This document shows, one piece after another, positions 14,836 through 23,590 of a stretch of DNA of 61,917 nt. The stretch covers positions 1 to 61,917 of the forward strand of contig CAYLXN010000003.1 in NCBI GenBank assembly GCA_964388235.1. Reading direction: 5' to 3'. Each line of letters starts with the position of its first letter. Within the stretch, counting starts at the first letter, position 1. Origin of the DNA: CAYLXN01 sp964388235 (GTDB taxonomy: Bacteria; Patescibacteriota; Saccharimonadia; Saccharimonadales; Saccharimonadaceae). The translations under genes and the position numbers were made by a program. Below the pieces are notes generated by a model, which was given only the letters and a program-made list of their open reading frames with translations, had not been told where the DNA came from and made no database searches.

Positions 14836-15696
14836 ATGAAAAGCAGATTTAGCAAATTTATTGGCAAAGTGGCATTTGTCAGTACAGTTACATTGACAGT
14901 TTTAAGTGCCGCGTTGGTGGTCAAGGCCAGTCAGCAGGGCTTATTCGTCAGCGACGCAATCATGGCAAGTCAAGTTGCAAAATTTGGTTTGTTGGCGCCG
15001 TTGACATTTACTGGCTACAACTTCGTTCAGGTAGTGGTGCCAGTGTTACCGAGCGAACATGTATTGCCAGCGGGCTATATGGCTTTTGGCTGGTTTAGGG
15101 CTAGTTGGTTGAGTTATTTGCCAATTGTAGCTGGCTCATTGGTCAACTTTCAACTGAGCCGACGTTTTGGCTGGAAGGTGGTCGAAGCGGTGACTAGTGA
15201 AAAAGTTGTCACTTGGGGCGCTGCGGCGGTAATTGCGATGATTAATAATTTAAGTATCTGGATTTTGTTTTGTTCATTGCAAGCAATTTTAGCAGTGAAC
15301 ATCATAACTTTAATCCTAGTGGCTTGGATTGCTATTCGTCAGCAATATCAAAAGCAGTCAGCTGGCGGCTATCAGCAGGCTAGGCGTTGGTTTGCTAGCT
15401 TAGACAGCAAGCAGACGATAAGTGACTGGTTGCCAAGCCTGAAAGTTCTTGATCGTATCCGATCAAGATGGGGCGACAGGTCGTTGACGTTAGAGGGTTT
15501 GATTTGGGTTACGGCGATTGTGCCGTTGATTTTCCCGATCGACATCCTGTGTTATGTTTACGGCTTGACTAAGTTACCAAGCCGAAGATTCGCTAAAATT
15601 ATCATCTTAGCCAAGTTGATCAATGTTCCTCTCTATGGGATTGTCTCTAGCGAGACAATCAAATGGGGGATAAGAATTGCCAATAGTTTATTTTAA
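14836..15696 (+). CDS. DedA/TVP38-type (VTT) membrane protein
   Basis: A 286-aa polytopic membrane protein with the VTT/SNARE-associated pattern: a re-entrant loop VVVPVLPSEHVLPAGYMAFGW in the first half and its partner near the end, IVPLIFPIDILCYVYGLTKLP. Members of this superfamily flip lipids, including undecaprenyl phosphate and phospholipids, so a role in recycling cell-wall carrier lipid is possible here. Start: ATG 14836 after GGAGGGG; a GTG at 14833 is equally in frame. A central basic stretch (about 165-225) separates two membrane blocks. Stand-alone unit with own promoter and terminator. Confidence 0.75.
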   Translation: MKSRFSKFIGKVAFVSTVTLTVLSAALVVKASQQGLFVSDAIMASQVAKFGLLAPLTFTGYNFVQVVVPVLPSEHVLPAGYMAFGWFRASWLSYLPIVAGSLVNFQLSRRFGWKVVEAVTSEKVVTWGAAAVIAMINNLSIWILFCSLQAILAVNIITLILVAWIAIRQQYQKQSAGGYQQARRWFASLDSKQTISDWLPSLKVLDRIRSRWGDRSLTLEGLIWVTAIVPLIFPIDILCYVYGLTKLPSRRFAKIIILAKLINVPLYGIVSSETIKWGIRIANSLF

Positions 15697-15726
15697 ACAT
15701 CTCATTGCCAGTGAGGTGTTTTTCTT
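15696..15726 (+). terminator. Terminator after the VTT-domain gene
   Basis: ACATCTCA/TGAGGTGT stem with loop TTGCCAG, then TTTTCTTT, directly after the stop codon. Confidence 0.75.
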
Positions 15727-15742
15727 TGGTTAAAAACAGCTG

Positions 15743-15771
15743 TTTAAAGTTTGTGTTGGTTATGCTAAAAT
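15743..15771 (+). promoter_or_regulatory. Promoter of the histidine phosphatase gene
   Basis: TTTAAA, 17-bp spacer, extended -10 TGC-TAAAAT; 12 nt from the -10 to the ATG, so the leader is only a few nt. Confidence 0.5.
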
Positions 15772-15783
15772 AATAAGAACTTT

Positions 15784-16641
15784 ATGGGTGCGGAACAAGA
15801 AAAAAGATTGACTAAACGACTTTCACCCGGCAAGATGCCGCGTGATTTTGTGTTTGTTCGGCATGGCGAGAGTGAGGCTAATGTCGTCCAGCAGGCGGAA
15901 TATCGGGGTGAAATTCATGAAATGCACGAAGATATTGCTAATCGCCCCGATTGGCAACAGCGCTTGACAGCTGAGGGTGTCAAGCAGGCTAAGGCTACTG
16001 GCAAGTGGATCGACAAAAATCTTGGTGGGGCTAATAGTTTCGATGGCTGCTTTGTGTCGCCGTTTATGCGGACCCGTGAAACGGCCGCTTATATCGGTGG
16101 TGATCACTGGATTATTGATGATCGAATTATTGAGCGTTTTAGAGGGGTTTACGGGGTAGTTTCTAGCAAGCGTCTGATCGAGAACGGCAAAGAGTTGTTG
16201 AATATGCGTGATACTTCACCTTGGTACGCTCGGATTGATGGCAGCGAGAGTTTGCAGGATGTGTTTAGTCGCTTCCGGGCTTTTCAGCGCTCGATTAAGC
16301 GCAATTATCCTGGTAGACGGATTTTAGTGGTGGCGCATGGTGATTTTCTGAAAGTGGCGCAATATTCGATCGAGTGGATGGTGCCAGAAGTTTGGCAAGA
16401 TTTAAATAAAGACTTGCAATTATCGGTCGGTAATGGCTGGATTATTCATTATTCGAGAGTTAACCCCAGCAATCCGACGGATTTTCGAGATGTGATTTCC
16501 TGGAAGCGGGTGATTAATCCGTTGTCGGAAAAAGATTCACCCAACAGTGGCAAGTGGCAGGAGCTGAGTGTTAAGCGGATGCACAAGGCGGAAGATCTGC
16601 TTGAGATGGCAGAAAAAATTCCACCAATGCTTGATCGCTAA
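15784..16641 (+). CDS. Histidine phosphatase / phosphoglycerate mutase-like protein
   Basis: A 285-aa member of the histidine phosphatase superfamily. The phospho-His motif is FVRHGESEAN (residues 21-30) and the second catalytic His is in VVAHGDFLKVAQ; an Arg pocket is seen at SPFMRTRETA. It is longer than a bare PGM-like domain, with about 60 extra residues at the C-terminus. It could be a phosphoglycerate mutase or a small-molecule phosphatase; sequence alone does not decide. No Shine-Dalgarno precedes the ATG. Confidence 0.85.
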   Translation: MGAEQEKRLTKRLSPGKMPRDFVFVRHGESEANVVQQAEYRGEIHEMHEDIANRPDWQQRLTAEGVKQAKATGKWIDKNLGGANSFDGCFVSPFMRTRETAAYIGGDHWIIDDRIIERFRGVYGVVSSKRLIENGKELLNMRDTSPWYARIDGSESLQDVFSRFRAFQRSIKRNYPGRRILVVAHGDFLKVAQYSIEWMVPEVWQDLNKDLQLSVGNGWIIHYSRVNPSNPTDFRDVISWKRVINPLSEKDSPNSGKWQELSVKRMHKAEDLLEMAEKIPPMLDR

Positions 16642-16650
16642 TAATTTTTG

Positions 16651-17652
16651 CTAAATTTTCTCAAAATACTCGAGTGAGATCGAATTTTCTGGAGTGACTT
16701 GGTCTGGATTTTGATCAATACAGTCAATTAACTTTTGAGTCAATTCTGATTGGCTAAAATCAGTCCCGATCGCTACTAGCTCGGTCTGCGGGTGCGGTGG
16801 TTTTTCCGATTCAACCTGAATAGTGTGTTGACCGCCGACAATTTGAACTAGCAAGCGATAGCCTTGACTCTTTTTACCGCAGTAAAACCAACCTTTCAGT
16901 CGATAAACATTGGTTGGCAAATTATTCAAAAAAGCTGTTAATTTCAGCGGATCTAGGGGTTTTGCTTGCCTAAAACTAAATTTGGTGTAATTGCTAGCGG
17001 CGGTAGCCTGATAATCGATCAGCTTGAGCTGAGCTAGTGGCTGACTCGATTGGTCGACTAGTAGTTGCAGGTCGATTTTGCCATGTGTGGCTGGATGAAT
17101 AATGGCTTTTGGCTGGTGCTGATAAATAGTCGCCTCGACTTCAGCCAGAGTGGTTGGGTCAATCAGATCGATTTTGTTGAGGATAATTAATCGGCTAGCT
17201 TTGAGGCTGGCGGTGGCTAAAGCGGTTTGCTGCTGGTAAAAATCAAGCCAATTAGCTCCGTCCACCACGTAAATCAAGTCACAAAAAGTGATAAATGGGT
17301 TTTGACTATTAAATAGCAGCTCACTCATCTGATACGAATCAGCAACACCGCTGGCTTCAATTAGAATTAAATCTAAACTCGAAGCGCTGGTGGCGAGCTG
17401 GTCAAGTGAATCGTCAAGTTCATTCGCTAAACTGCAGCACAAGCAACCGTTTGATAGACTAACCAATTCTTCGCTGTACTTGTCGACTAGCATTGAGTCG
17501 ATGTTGATGTCACCAAAATCATTGACGATGACGCCAATTCTTAAGCCTGAGGATTGAGTCAGTAAGTTGTTGATTAAACTGGTTTTGCCAGATCCAAGAT
17601 GACCCGTCACTACGAAAACTGGAATTTTGTCGGTAACGGATCGTTTTTGCAT
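16651..17652 (-). CDS. G3E-family GTPase, CobW/COG0523 metallochaperone
   Basis: A 333-aa GTPase with P-loop GHLGSGKTSLIN (about 17-28), the metal-binding CxCC motif in GCLCCSLANELDD, and NKID for guanine recognition. The C-terminal domain (about 230-330) is the CobW_C fold. COG0523 proteins deliver zinc or other metals to client enzymes. Here it starts 2 bp after the stop of rnj in the same operon, and RNase J is a zinc enzyme with a metallo-beta-lactamase core, which makes RNase J a candidate client. That link is inference. Confidence 0.9.
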   Translation of the reverse strand: MQKRSVTDKIPVFVVTGHLGSGKTSLINNLLTQSSGLRIGVIVNDFGDINIDSMLVDKYSEELVSLSNGCLCCSLANELDDSLDQLATSASSLDLILIEASGVADSYQMSELLFNSQNPFITFCDLIYVVDGANWLDFYQQQTALATASLKASRLIILNKIDLIDPTTLAEVEATIYQHQPKAIIHPATHGKIDLQLLVDQSSQPLAQLKLIDYQATAASNYTKFSFRQAKPLDPLKLTAFLNNLPTNVYRLKGWFYCGKKSQGYRLLVQIVGGQHTIQVESEKPPHPQTELVAIGTDFSQSELTQKLIDCIDQNPDQVTPENSISLEYFEKI

Positions 17653-17654
17653 AA

Positions 17655-19658
17655 TTAAAATATGTTCACAACTGGAATTACGATTGGCGTCATCTGAGTT
17701 GAGTCGTAGAGAATGTGAGCCAAATCGTCTTTCATTTCTGATTTGAGCTGCTTGAGATCAACTTTGTTCATGTCGGTACGTTCAATTTTTATTTTGACGT
17801 AGTGACGGACGCGACTGATTAGTTCTTCATTTTCTTTCAGATAGACAAAACCTCGAGACAGGATATCAGCGGTCTTGGAAATGCGGCCAGTCTTTTTGTT
17901 GACTGAAGCTACGATAATCACAATTCCTTGAGTTGACAGGTGTAGTCGATCTTTAACTACGGCTTCTTGAACTCGATTGTTGGCGGCGTCATACATCACG
18001 GCGCCGACTTTGATTCGACCGTTTTTGCGGATCGTTTTGTCGGGTAGTAGTTCGGCGATGTCGCCATTATCGCAGACTAAAATATTCTTTCGATTGATGC
18101 CGATGATATTTTCGGCCATCTCGGCGTTGTGCTCGAGCATCACAAATTGACCGTGAATCGGCATGTAGTTGCGTGGATTGAGCGCGGTGACGAATTTAAC
18201 ATGATCTTCGTAATAAGCGTGACCAGAGACGTGAAGCGGCCCGATGCCGTGCAAGTGACCTCGTCCGTTTTGAATCACAGTAGCGCCTTCTCGAATCAAA
18301 CCATCAACCGTCGCGACCACGCTTGGTTCGTTGCCTGGAATCGGATTAGAGCTAAAGACGATCACGTCCGATTGCTTAATTTTAATAAACCGATGAGCCC
18401 CAGTCACCATCCGATTAAGCACGGCATTCAGTTCTCCCTGACTACCAGTACAAATGATGGTCACTTTACTGTCGTTCATCCGGCTAATTTCTTCTATCTT
18501 GACCACCGTGTCTTTAGGAATTTTAATTTCGTTGGTTCGCAGCGCCGTTTCGACGTTGTTAAGCATGCTGTAGCCGGCAAAAGCGACTTTTCGGCCATGC
18601 TGTTTGGCTTCTTCTAGAATTAATTGGATTCGGTGAATTTGGCTAGAAAAACAGCTAGCAATGATTCGGCTGTTGGGGAAACGATCCATGACGTCGCCAA
18701 TATTATCACCAATTTCAAACTCAGTAATTGTATGGGTTCCTGGGGTGTCGATGTTGGTCGACTCGTTCATCAATAGGTCGATGCCCTCTTTTTGGGAAAT
18801 TTCTACCAATCGTGGCATGTCAAACTTATCTTTGAGCGGTTTTTCCTCAAACCGCCAGTCGCCAGAATAGACAATTACGCCGTTTGGGGTTCGGAAAACG
18901 ATAGCCGCACAGCCTGGAATTGAGTGAGTCACCTGAACTAATTCAAACGACAAGAATTGACCGACTTTGGTCTGTTCGTGCAATTTTGGATCAATCACCT
19001 GATAAAGCGGTTTAACTTCTTGATCGTAACTGTCTTCCATTTGCTTTTTAATCATTTCAATTGTAAAAGCCGTCGCATAAACCGGTACATTTTTAAATTT
19101 AGGTAGCAGCAGTGGCGTACCACCAATGTGATCCAAGTGAGCATGAGTGAAAACAATCGCTTTGAGCTTGTGAATATTTTGCTCGACATAGCTGATGTCT
19201 TGAATCATGTAATTAACACCTGGATAATCATCGTTGGCAAACAAAGTCCCCATATCGATCATGATCATTTCGTCTTTGTATTCGATTAAGGTCATGTTTT
19301 TGCCGATGCCAATTTCGTTCAGCCCACCAAGGGCGATAATTCGCACTGCGTCAGGATTGTAACGAGCTTTTTTAAGCATTGACTGAGTGACTTGCTGGCC
19401 GTTGTTGCCGTTATAGGGCGATTTGTTGACTGGAATGTCGATGATGTGCTGCGATGAGCGCAGGTTAACATCATTAACCAACATCCGCTTAGCCCGAATA
19501 ACTTCGCCGCGGCGAGTGTTAGGCGCCACTTGAATCTGAGCTTTTTTGTTGGTGGTAGAAGCTGCTGGTTTACGCCGGCTAGAATTTTTAGCTGGCTTTT
19601 TCGGCGCTTCTGACGGTTTATTTTTTGGCACATTATGCCGTGAATTTGTTTTTTTCAT
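17655..19658 (-). CDS. rnj: Ribonuclease J
   Basis: A 667-aa metallo-beta-lactamase/beta-CASP RNase with endo- and 5'-3' exonuclease activity, the key mRNA decay enzyme in bacteria without RNase E. Residues 1-100 are a Lys/Arg/Pro-rich, probably disordered extension. The catalytic core shows THAHLDHIGG, then SGDWRFEE, the beta-CASP region (CTGSQGE, SSNPIPGNE) and SGHAYYEDH with PIHGQF. The C-terminal domain is present. It has a strong own promoter and co-operons with the G3E chaperone. Confidence 0.97.
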   Translation of the reverse strand: MKKTNSRHNVPKNKPSEAPKKPAKNSSRRKPAASTTNKKAQIQVAPNTRRGEVIRAKRMLVNDVNLRSSQHIIDIPVNKSPYNGNNGQQVTQSMLKKARYNPDAVRIIALGGLNEIGIGKNMTLIEYKDEMIMIDMGTLFANDDYPGVNYMIQDISYVEQNIHKLKAIVFTHAHLDHIGGTPLLLPKFKNVPVYATAFTIEMIKKQMEDSYDQEVKPLYQVIDPKLHEQTKVGQFLSFELVQVTHSIPGCAAIVFRTPNGVIVYSGDWRFEEKPLKDKFDMPRLVEISQKEGIDLLMNESTNIDTPGTHTITEFEIGDNIGDVMDRFPNSRIIASCFSSQIHRIQLILEEAKQHGRKVAFAGYSMLNNVETALRTNEIKIPKDTVVKIEEISRMNDSKVTIICTGSQGELNAVLNRMVTGAHRFIKIKQSDVIVFSSNPIPGNEPSVVATVDGLIREGATVIQNGRGHLHGIGPLHVSGHAYYEDHVKFVTALNPRNYMPIHGQFVMLEHNAEMAENIIGINRKNILVCDNGDIAELLPDKTIRKNGRIKVGAVMYDAANNRVQEAVVKDRLHLSTQGIVIIVASVNKKTGRISKTADILSRGFVYLKENEELISRVRHYVKIKIERTDMNKVDLKQLKSEMKDDLAHILYDSTQMTPIVIPVVNIF

Positions 19659-19721
19659 ATTTTCCTTAAATATTAACTATTATTAAAAAGTTTTATCTGT
19701 TGAAGATTTACTAGTCTTCTA

Positions 19722-19750
19722 ATTGTATCAAATTAAATAGCTAATGTCAA
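19722..19750 (-). promoter_or_regulatory. Promoter of rnj
   Basis: Perfect -35 TTGACA, 17-bp spacer, TACAAT on the minus strand, leaving a leader of roughly 55-60 nt before the rnj ATG at 19658. Confidence 0.8.
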
Positions 19751-19794
19751 GGATTAAGCTTTGTAGCGGTATTGAATATTTAACAACAATTTGG

Positions 19795-19823
19795 TTGCTA
19801 AACTGGCTGATTTCATGTACAAT
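19795..19823 (+). promoter_or_regulatory. Promoter of nusA
   Basis: TTGCTA, 17-bp spacer, TACAAT; predicted start near 19830. Confidence 0.65.
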
Positions 19824-19841
19824 TAGTTTGTACTGATTGAC

Positions 19842-19869
19842 CCGACTTCCGAAGAGATGTCGGTTTTTT
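19842..19869 (+). terminator. Terminator hairpin in the nusA leader (candidate attenuator)
   Basis: CCGAC...GTCGG stem with an inner TC/GA step, CGAA-type loop, then TTTTTT. It lies between the nusA promoter and the nusA ribosome site. The upstream neighbour rnj runs the other way, so this hairpin can only act on nusA transcripts. Confidence 0.7.
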
Positions 19870-19890
19870 AAAGACTAAAGGAAGGAAATT

Positions 19891-21054
19891 ATGGAAGAAT
19901 TAAATTTAAAACAGCTAATGTCGATGGTGGGCGCTATTGCTGAAGAAAAAAATCTATCAGAGGAAACGGTGCTTGGAATTATCGAGCAAGCCATTGCTGC
20001 GGCTTGGCGGCGAGATAATGGTTCTCGAGAGCAAACAGTCCGTTCAGAGTTAAACACGGTTGATGGCACGGCTGAAGTGTTTGTCATCCGAGAAGTGGTT
20101 GAGGAAGTCGAAAATGAAATTAATCAAATTTCACTCGAAGAGGCTAAGAAAATTAAACCTGAAGTTGAACTGGGCGGTGTGATCGAAGAGGGTCACATGG
20201 TAACTAAATTTGGTCGGGTAGCGGCTCAAACTGCCAAACAGGTGGTGATTCAGCAACTAAAAGATGCTGAAAAAGAGCAGATGATTACTGAATATGAAGA
20301 TCGAATTGGTGAAATTGTCAATGCTAGTGTCCAGCGAGTTAGTCGAGGAGTGGTGTTTGTTGATCTAGGACAGGGCGTGGGTGTGATGCCAAAAGACGAA
20401 CAAATTCCTGGGGAATATTATTCAGCTGGTAGTCGAATCAAAGTATTAATTAAGGAAATTGATCGGGGCGAGCGAGGCACACAGCTAATCTTAAGCCGAT
20501 CAGACAATAAATTTATCACCGAGCTTTTCCGCAGCGAAGTACCTGAGCTAGAATCGGGTGCGGTGGTAATCAATGCTTTGGCGCGCGATCCAGGTGTGCG
20601 TAGCAAAATAGCCGTGTCGTCGGATATTCCGGGGATCGATCCTGTTGGGACGATGGTTGGCGGCCATGGTGTTAGAATTCAGAGTGTGATGCAGGAAATT
20701 GGCGAACGAGAGAAGATCGATATTATCAACTGGAGCGACAGCACGAGCGAATTGATCTACAATGCTTTGAGCCCGGCTGAAATTATCAACGTCACTCTGG
20801 ATGAGAAGAAAAAGACCGCCGAGGCTTTTGTGTCTCAAGATCAACAATCAATCGCAATTGGCCGTGGTGGTCAGAATGTGCGCTTGGCTAGCCAATTGTC
20901 GGGCTATGATATTGACATTAAGGTTGCTGGCGAAGACAAGCCGAAAAAAGTTCATCGCAGTGTGGAAGATAGCTTAATGTCAACTTTAAATGAGATGGAC
21001 GACGAGTCAGCTGAATCAGAAGCCGAGGATCAGGATAAAAAGACTGAAAAATAA
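19891..21054 (+). CDS. nusA: Transcription termination/antitermination factor NusA
   Basis: A 387-aa NusA: N-terminal RNA polymerase-binding domain (1-125), S1 domain (GEIVNASVQRVSRGVVFVDLG), two KH domains (DPVGTMVGGHGVRIQSV and SIAIGRGGQNVRLASQLSG). The C-terminal acidic repeats of proteobacterial NusA are absent, replaced by a short charged tail; this is the usual short form outside proteobacteria. It binds RNA polymerase and stabilises pause and terminator hairpins, and its own leader holds such a hairpin. Followed by clpC after 19 bp. Confidence 0.97.
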   Translation: MEELNLKQLMSMVGAIAEEKNLSEETVLGIIEQAIAAAWRRDNGSREQTVRSELNTVDGTAEVFVIREVVEEVENEINQISLEEAKKIKPEVELGGVIEEGHMVTKFGRVAAQTAKQVVIQQLKDAEKEQMITEYEDRIGEIVNASVQRVSRGVVFVDLGQGVGVMPKDEQIPGEYYSAGSRIKVLIKEIDRGERGTQLILSRSDNKFITELFRSEVPELESGAVVINALARDPGVRSKIAVSSDIPGIDPVGTMVGGHGVRIQSVMQEIGEREKIDIINWSDSTSELIYNALSPAEIINVTLDEKKKTAEAFVSQDQQSIAIGRGGQNVRLASQLSGYDIDIKVAGEDKPKKVHRSVEDSLMSTLNEMDDESAESEAEDQDKKTEK

Positions 21055-21073
21055 GAAAGGAGGTAATAATTAA

Positions 21074-23590
21074 ATGGAAGATTTACCTCAAATTATCAAC
21101 AATTTAACTAATAACGCCCGAACTAGTTTGGTTAAGGCCGACGTTTGGGCGCAGATAGATCAAGTCAGTCATATCGGGACTGAGCATTTGCTGCTGGGAA
21201 TCGCTGGGCAAGTTGATTCGATTGGTAGCCAATTTTTGGGTGATTTTGGAATCACGACCGCTGTTTTGGAGAAGTTTTTGGGCTTGGATCAGTTTAATCA
21301 AGAGTTGCATTTATTCACACCAACTTCAAAAGTTTTGGATGAAAGTGTTCGGTTTGTGCTTGAATTTAGCTGGAAAATCGCTCAACGCTACAATCAAAAT
21401 CATCTGGGGACTGAGCATTTACTGTATGGCTTGATTAATCAAAAAGGTTCGCGAGCGCTAGCTAGTTTAGCGGAATTAAAGGTCAACATTAGCCAGTTAT
21501 CGGCCAATCTTGAGCAATATTTTGATCGTCAGCTGCTAGTTCAGACTCGATCGGATTTTGCGGCTAACAATTTGCAGCAAAAGCAGCGACGTCAAAAGAA
21601 ATCGATTTTGAGTGAATTTGGCAATGATTTAACAGCGGCCGCTACAGCTGGTCAGCTTGATCCAGTGATTGGTAGAGATGCGGAAGTTGAGCGTTTGGTA
21701 ACTGTGCTGTTGCGTCGGACAAAATCCAATCCAGTTTTGGTTGGCGAGCCAGGAGTTGGTAAAACTGCCGTGGTTGAGGGCTTAGCGCAGCGAATTGCCT
21801 TGGCTGAAGTGCCGAAGAAATTACTAGGCGTGAAAATTATCCAACTTGACCTAGCTTCGATGGTGGCAGGGACGAAGTATCGTGGCGAGTTTGAAGAGCG
21901 GCTAAAGTTAGTGATCAAAGAATTGTCAGCTAACAAACAAGTGGTAATTTTCATCGATGAATTGCATTTATTGATGGGCGCTGGAGCTTCTGAGGGTTCG
22001 ATGGATGCCGCCAATATCTTGAAACCTAGTTTGGCTAGAGGAGAAGTGCGGCTGATTGGTGCGACTACTTATGATGAATATACTAAACATATTGAAAAAG
22101 ACGCGGCCCTTGATCGTCGATTGCAGAAGATTGATGTAAAAGAAACAACGTTAATTCAAACTAAGCAGATAATTTCTGGTTTGAAAAAGTCGTATCAGCG
22201 TTTTCACGGTGTAAATATTAGCGATAAAGTCGTCGATCAGGCAGTTGAACTAGCGGATCGTTATATCACTGATCGGTTCATGCCTGATAAGGCAATTGAT
22301 TTGCTGGATGAGGCGTCGGCGTTGAAGCAGGTTCGTTTTGATAAAACCGACTCGGCTACTCGCAAGCAGTTATTGAAAATTAACAAACTAGAATTAAGAA
22401 TTAATCAAGCCTTGGAGCAGGAAAATTATAGCCTAGCGGCGTCGATCAAACACACACTTGATGCTTATCGTCGGGAGGCAAAGGAGGCTTTGCAGCTGTC
22501 GAAAAACACCGCTGCTTCAAAACCTGAGCTGACGGTTGACGATGTCGCCGAGGCGGTGGCTTTGCGAACTGGGATTCCAGTAACTAAATTGAGCCGCTCG
22601 GACCAAAAATCTTTACTGGAGCTGGAGTCTCGGCTGGGAAAGCAAATTATTGGCCAATCGACTGCGATCGAGCAAGTTGCTAAGGCGGTACGTCGGGCTA
22701 AAAGCGGCCTGAATGACGGTCGGCGACCGATGGGATCGTTTGTGTTTATGGGGCCAAGCGGTGTTGGCAAAACTCAATTGGCAAAAGTTTTGGCGGATGA
22801 AGTTTTTGGCGGGGCCGAAGCTTTGATCAAAATTGACATGAGTGAATTTAGCGAAAAGCATTCGTTGAGCCGCTTGCTAGGAGCGCCAGCGGGCTATATT
22901 GGCTACGATGACGGCGGTAAATTGACTGATGCGGTTCGAAGGCAGCCCTACCGATTGATTCTGTTTGATGAAATTGAGAAAGCTCATCCTGAAGTTTACA
23001 ATATTTTATTGCAGATTTTGGAAGATGGGACGGTGACTGATGCGAAAGGTCGGCAGGTTGATTTTAGTAATACGATTATTATTTTGACCAGCAATGTTGG
23101 TAGTCAGGAGCTGGTTGATGAATTATCGCAGTCGGAGTTTGGTTTTAATATCCATACGTCTGATGCTAAATTGACACCCGAACCGACAACTAAAAAGCAG
23201 CAAAAGCTCAAGCAGTCGCTCGAAAAGATTATGCGGCCAGAGTTGGTTAATCGGTTTGATGGGGTAATTGTGTTTAATAATTTAGCCAAAAAGCAATTGA
23301 ATGAGATTTTTAAATTATTGACTAAAGATCTACAACAGAGAATGTTAAATTTGGGTATTGGTTTGAAAATATCGGTGGCGGCTCGCAATCACATTATTTC
23401 TCAGCTTGATCCAGCAGTTTCTGGAGCTCGTCCTTTGCGGCGGTTGATCGAAGAAGAAATTGAAAATCTGCTAGCTGACGGCATACTTAACAACAAATAT
23501 GTGGCTGGAGATCGGCTGAAAATTGATCTAAAAAATCGTCAAATTGCGGTCACTCGCTTGAAGGAAAAGACAGCTCATGTCAAGAAATAA
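21074..23590 (+). CDS. clpC: ClpC-type AAA+ unfoldase
   Basis: An 838-aa Hsp100 chaperone feeding ClpP. N-terminal Clp_N repeats (HIGTEHLLLG, HLGTEHLLYG), first AAA+ module with GEPGVGKTAVVEG and VIFIDELH, middle coiled segment, second AAA+ module with GPSGVGKTQLAK and LILFDEIEKAH, and a C-terminal D2-small domain. An FGF in the second module (SEFGFNI) may be the ClpP-docking loop. The ribosome site AAGGAGG is strong. Its partner clpP lies at 46 kb in this window. The end overlaps the next gene by 14 bp. Confidence 0.96.
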   Translation: MEDLPQIINNLTNNARTSLVKADVWAQIDQVSHIGTEHLLLGIAGQVDSIGSQFLGDFGITTAVLEKFLGLDQFNQELHLFTPTSKVLDESVRFVLEFSWKIAQRYNQNHLGTEHLLYGLINQKGSRALASLAELKVNISQLSANLEQYFDRQLLVQTRSDFAANNLQQKQRRQKKSILSEFGNDLTAAATAGQLDPVIGRDAEVERLVTVLLRRTKSNPVLVGEPGVGKTAVVEGLAQRIALAEVPKKLLGVKIIQLDLASMVAGTKYRGEFEERLKLVIKELSANKQVVIFIDELHLLMGAGASEGSMDAANILKPSLARGEVRLIGATTYDEYTKHIEKDAALDRRLQKIDVKETTLIQTKQIISGLKKSYQRFHGVNISDKVVDQAVELADRYITDRFMPDKAIDLLDEASALKQVRFDKTDSATRKQLLKINKLELRINQALEQENYSLAASIKHTLDAYRREAKEALQLSKNTAASKPELTVDDVAEAVALRTGIPVTKLSRSDQKSLLELESRLGKQIIGQSTAIEQVAKAVRRAKSGLNDGRRPMGSFVFMGPSGVGKTQLAKVLADEVFGGAEALIKIDMSEFSEKHSLSRLLGAPAGYIGYDDGGKLTDAVRRQPYRLILFDEIEKAHPEVYNILLQILEDGTVTDAKGRQVDFSNTIIILTSNVGSQELVDELSQSEFGFNIHTSDAKLTPEPTTKKQQKLKQSLEKIMRPELVNRFDGVIVFNNLAKKQLNEIFKLLTKDLQQRMLNLGIGLKISVAARNHIISQLDPAVSGARPLRRLIEEEIENLLADGILNNKYVAGDRLKIDLKNRQIAVTRLKEKTAHVKK

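Noticed and set aside
18129..18617. 162-codon frame on the plus strand inside rnj
   Set aside because: It lies antisense to a well-conserved part of RNase J, lacks a ribosome site and has no family features.
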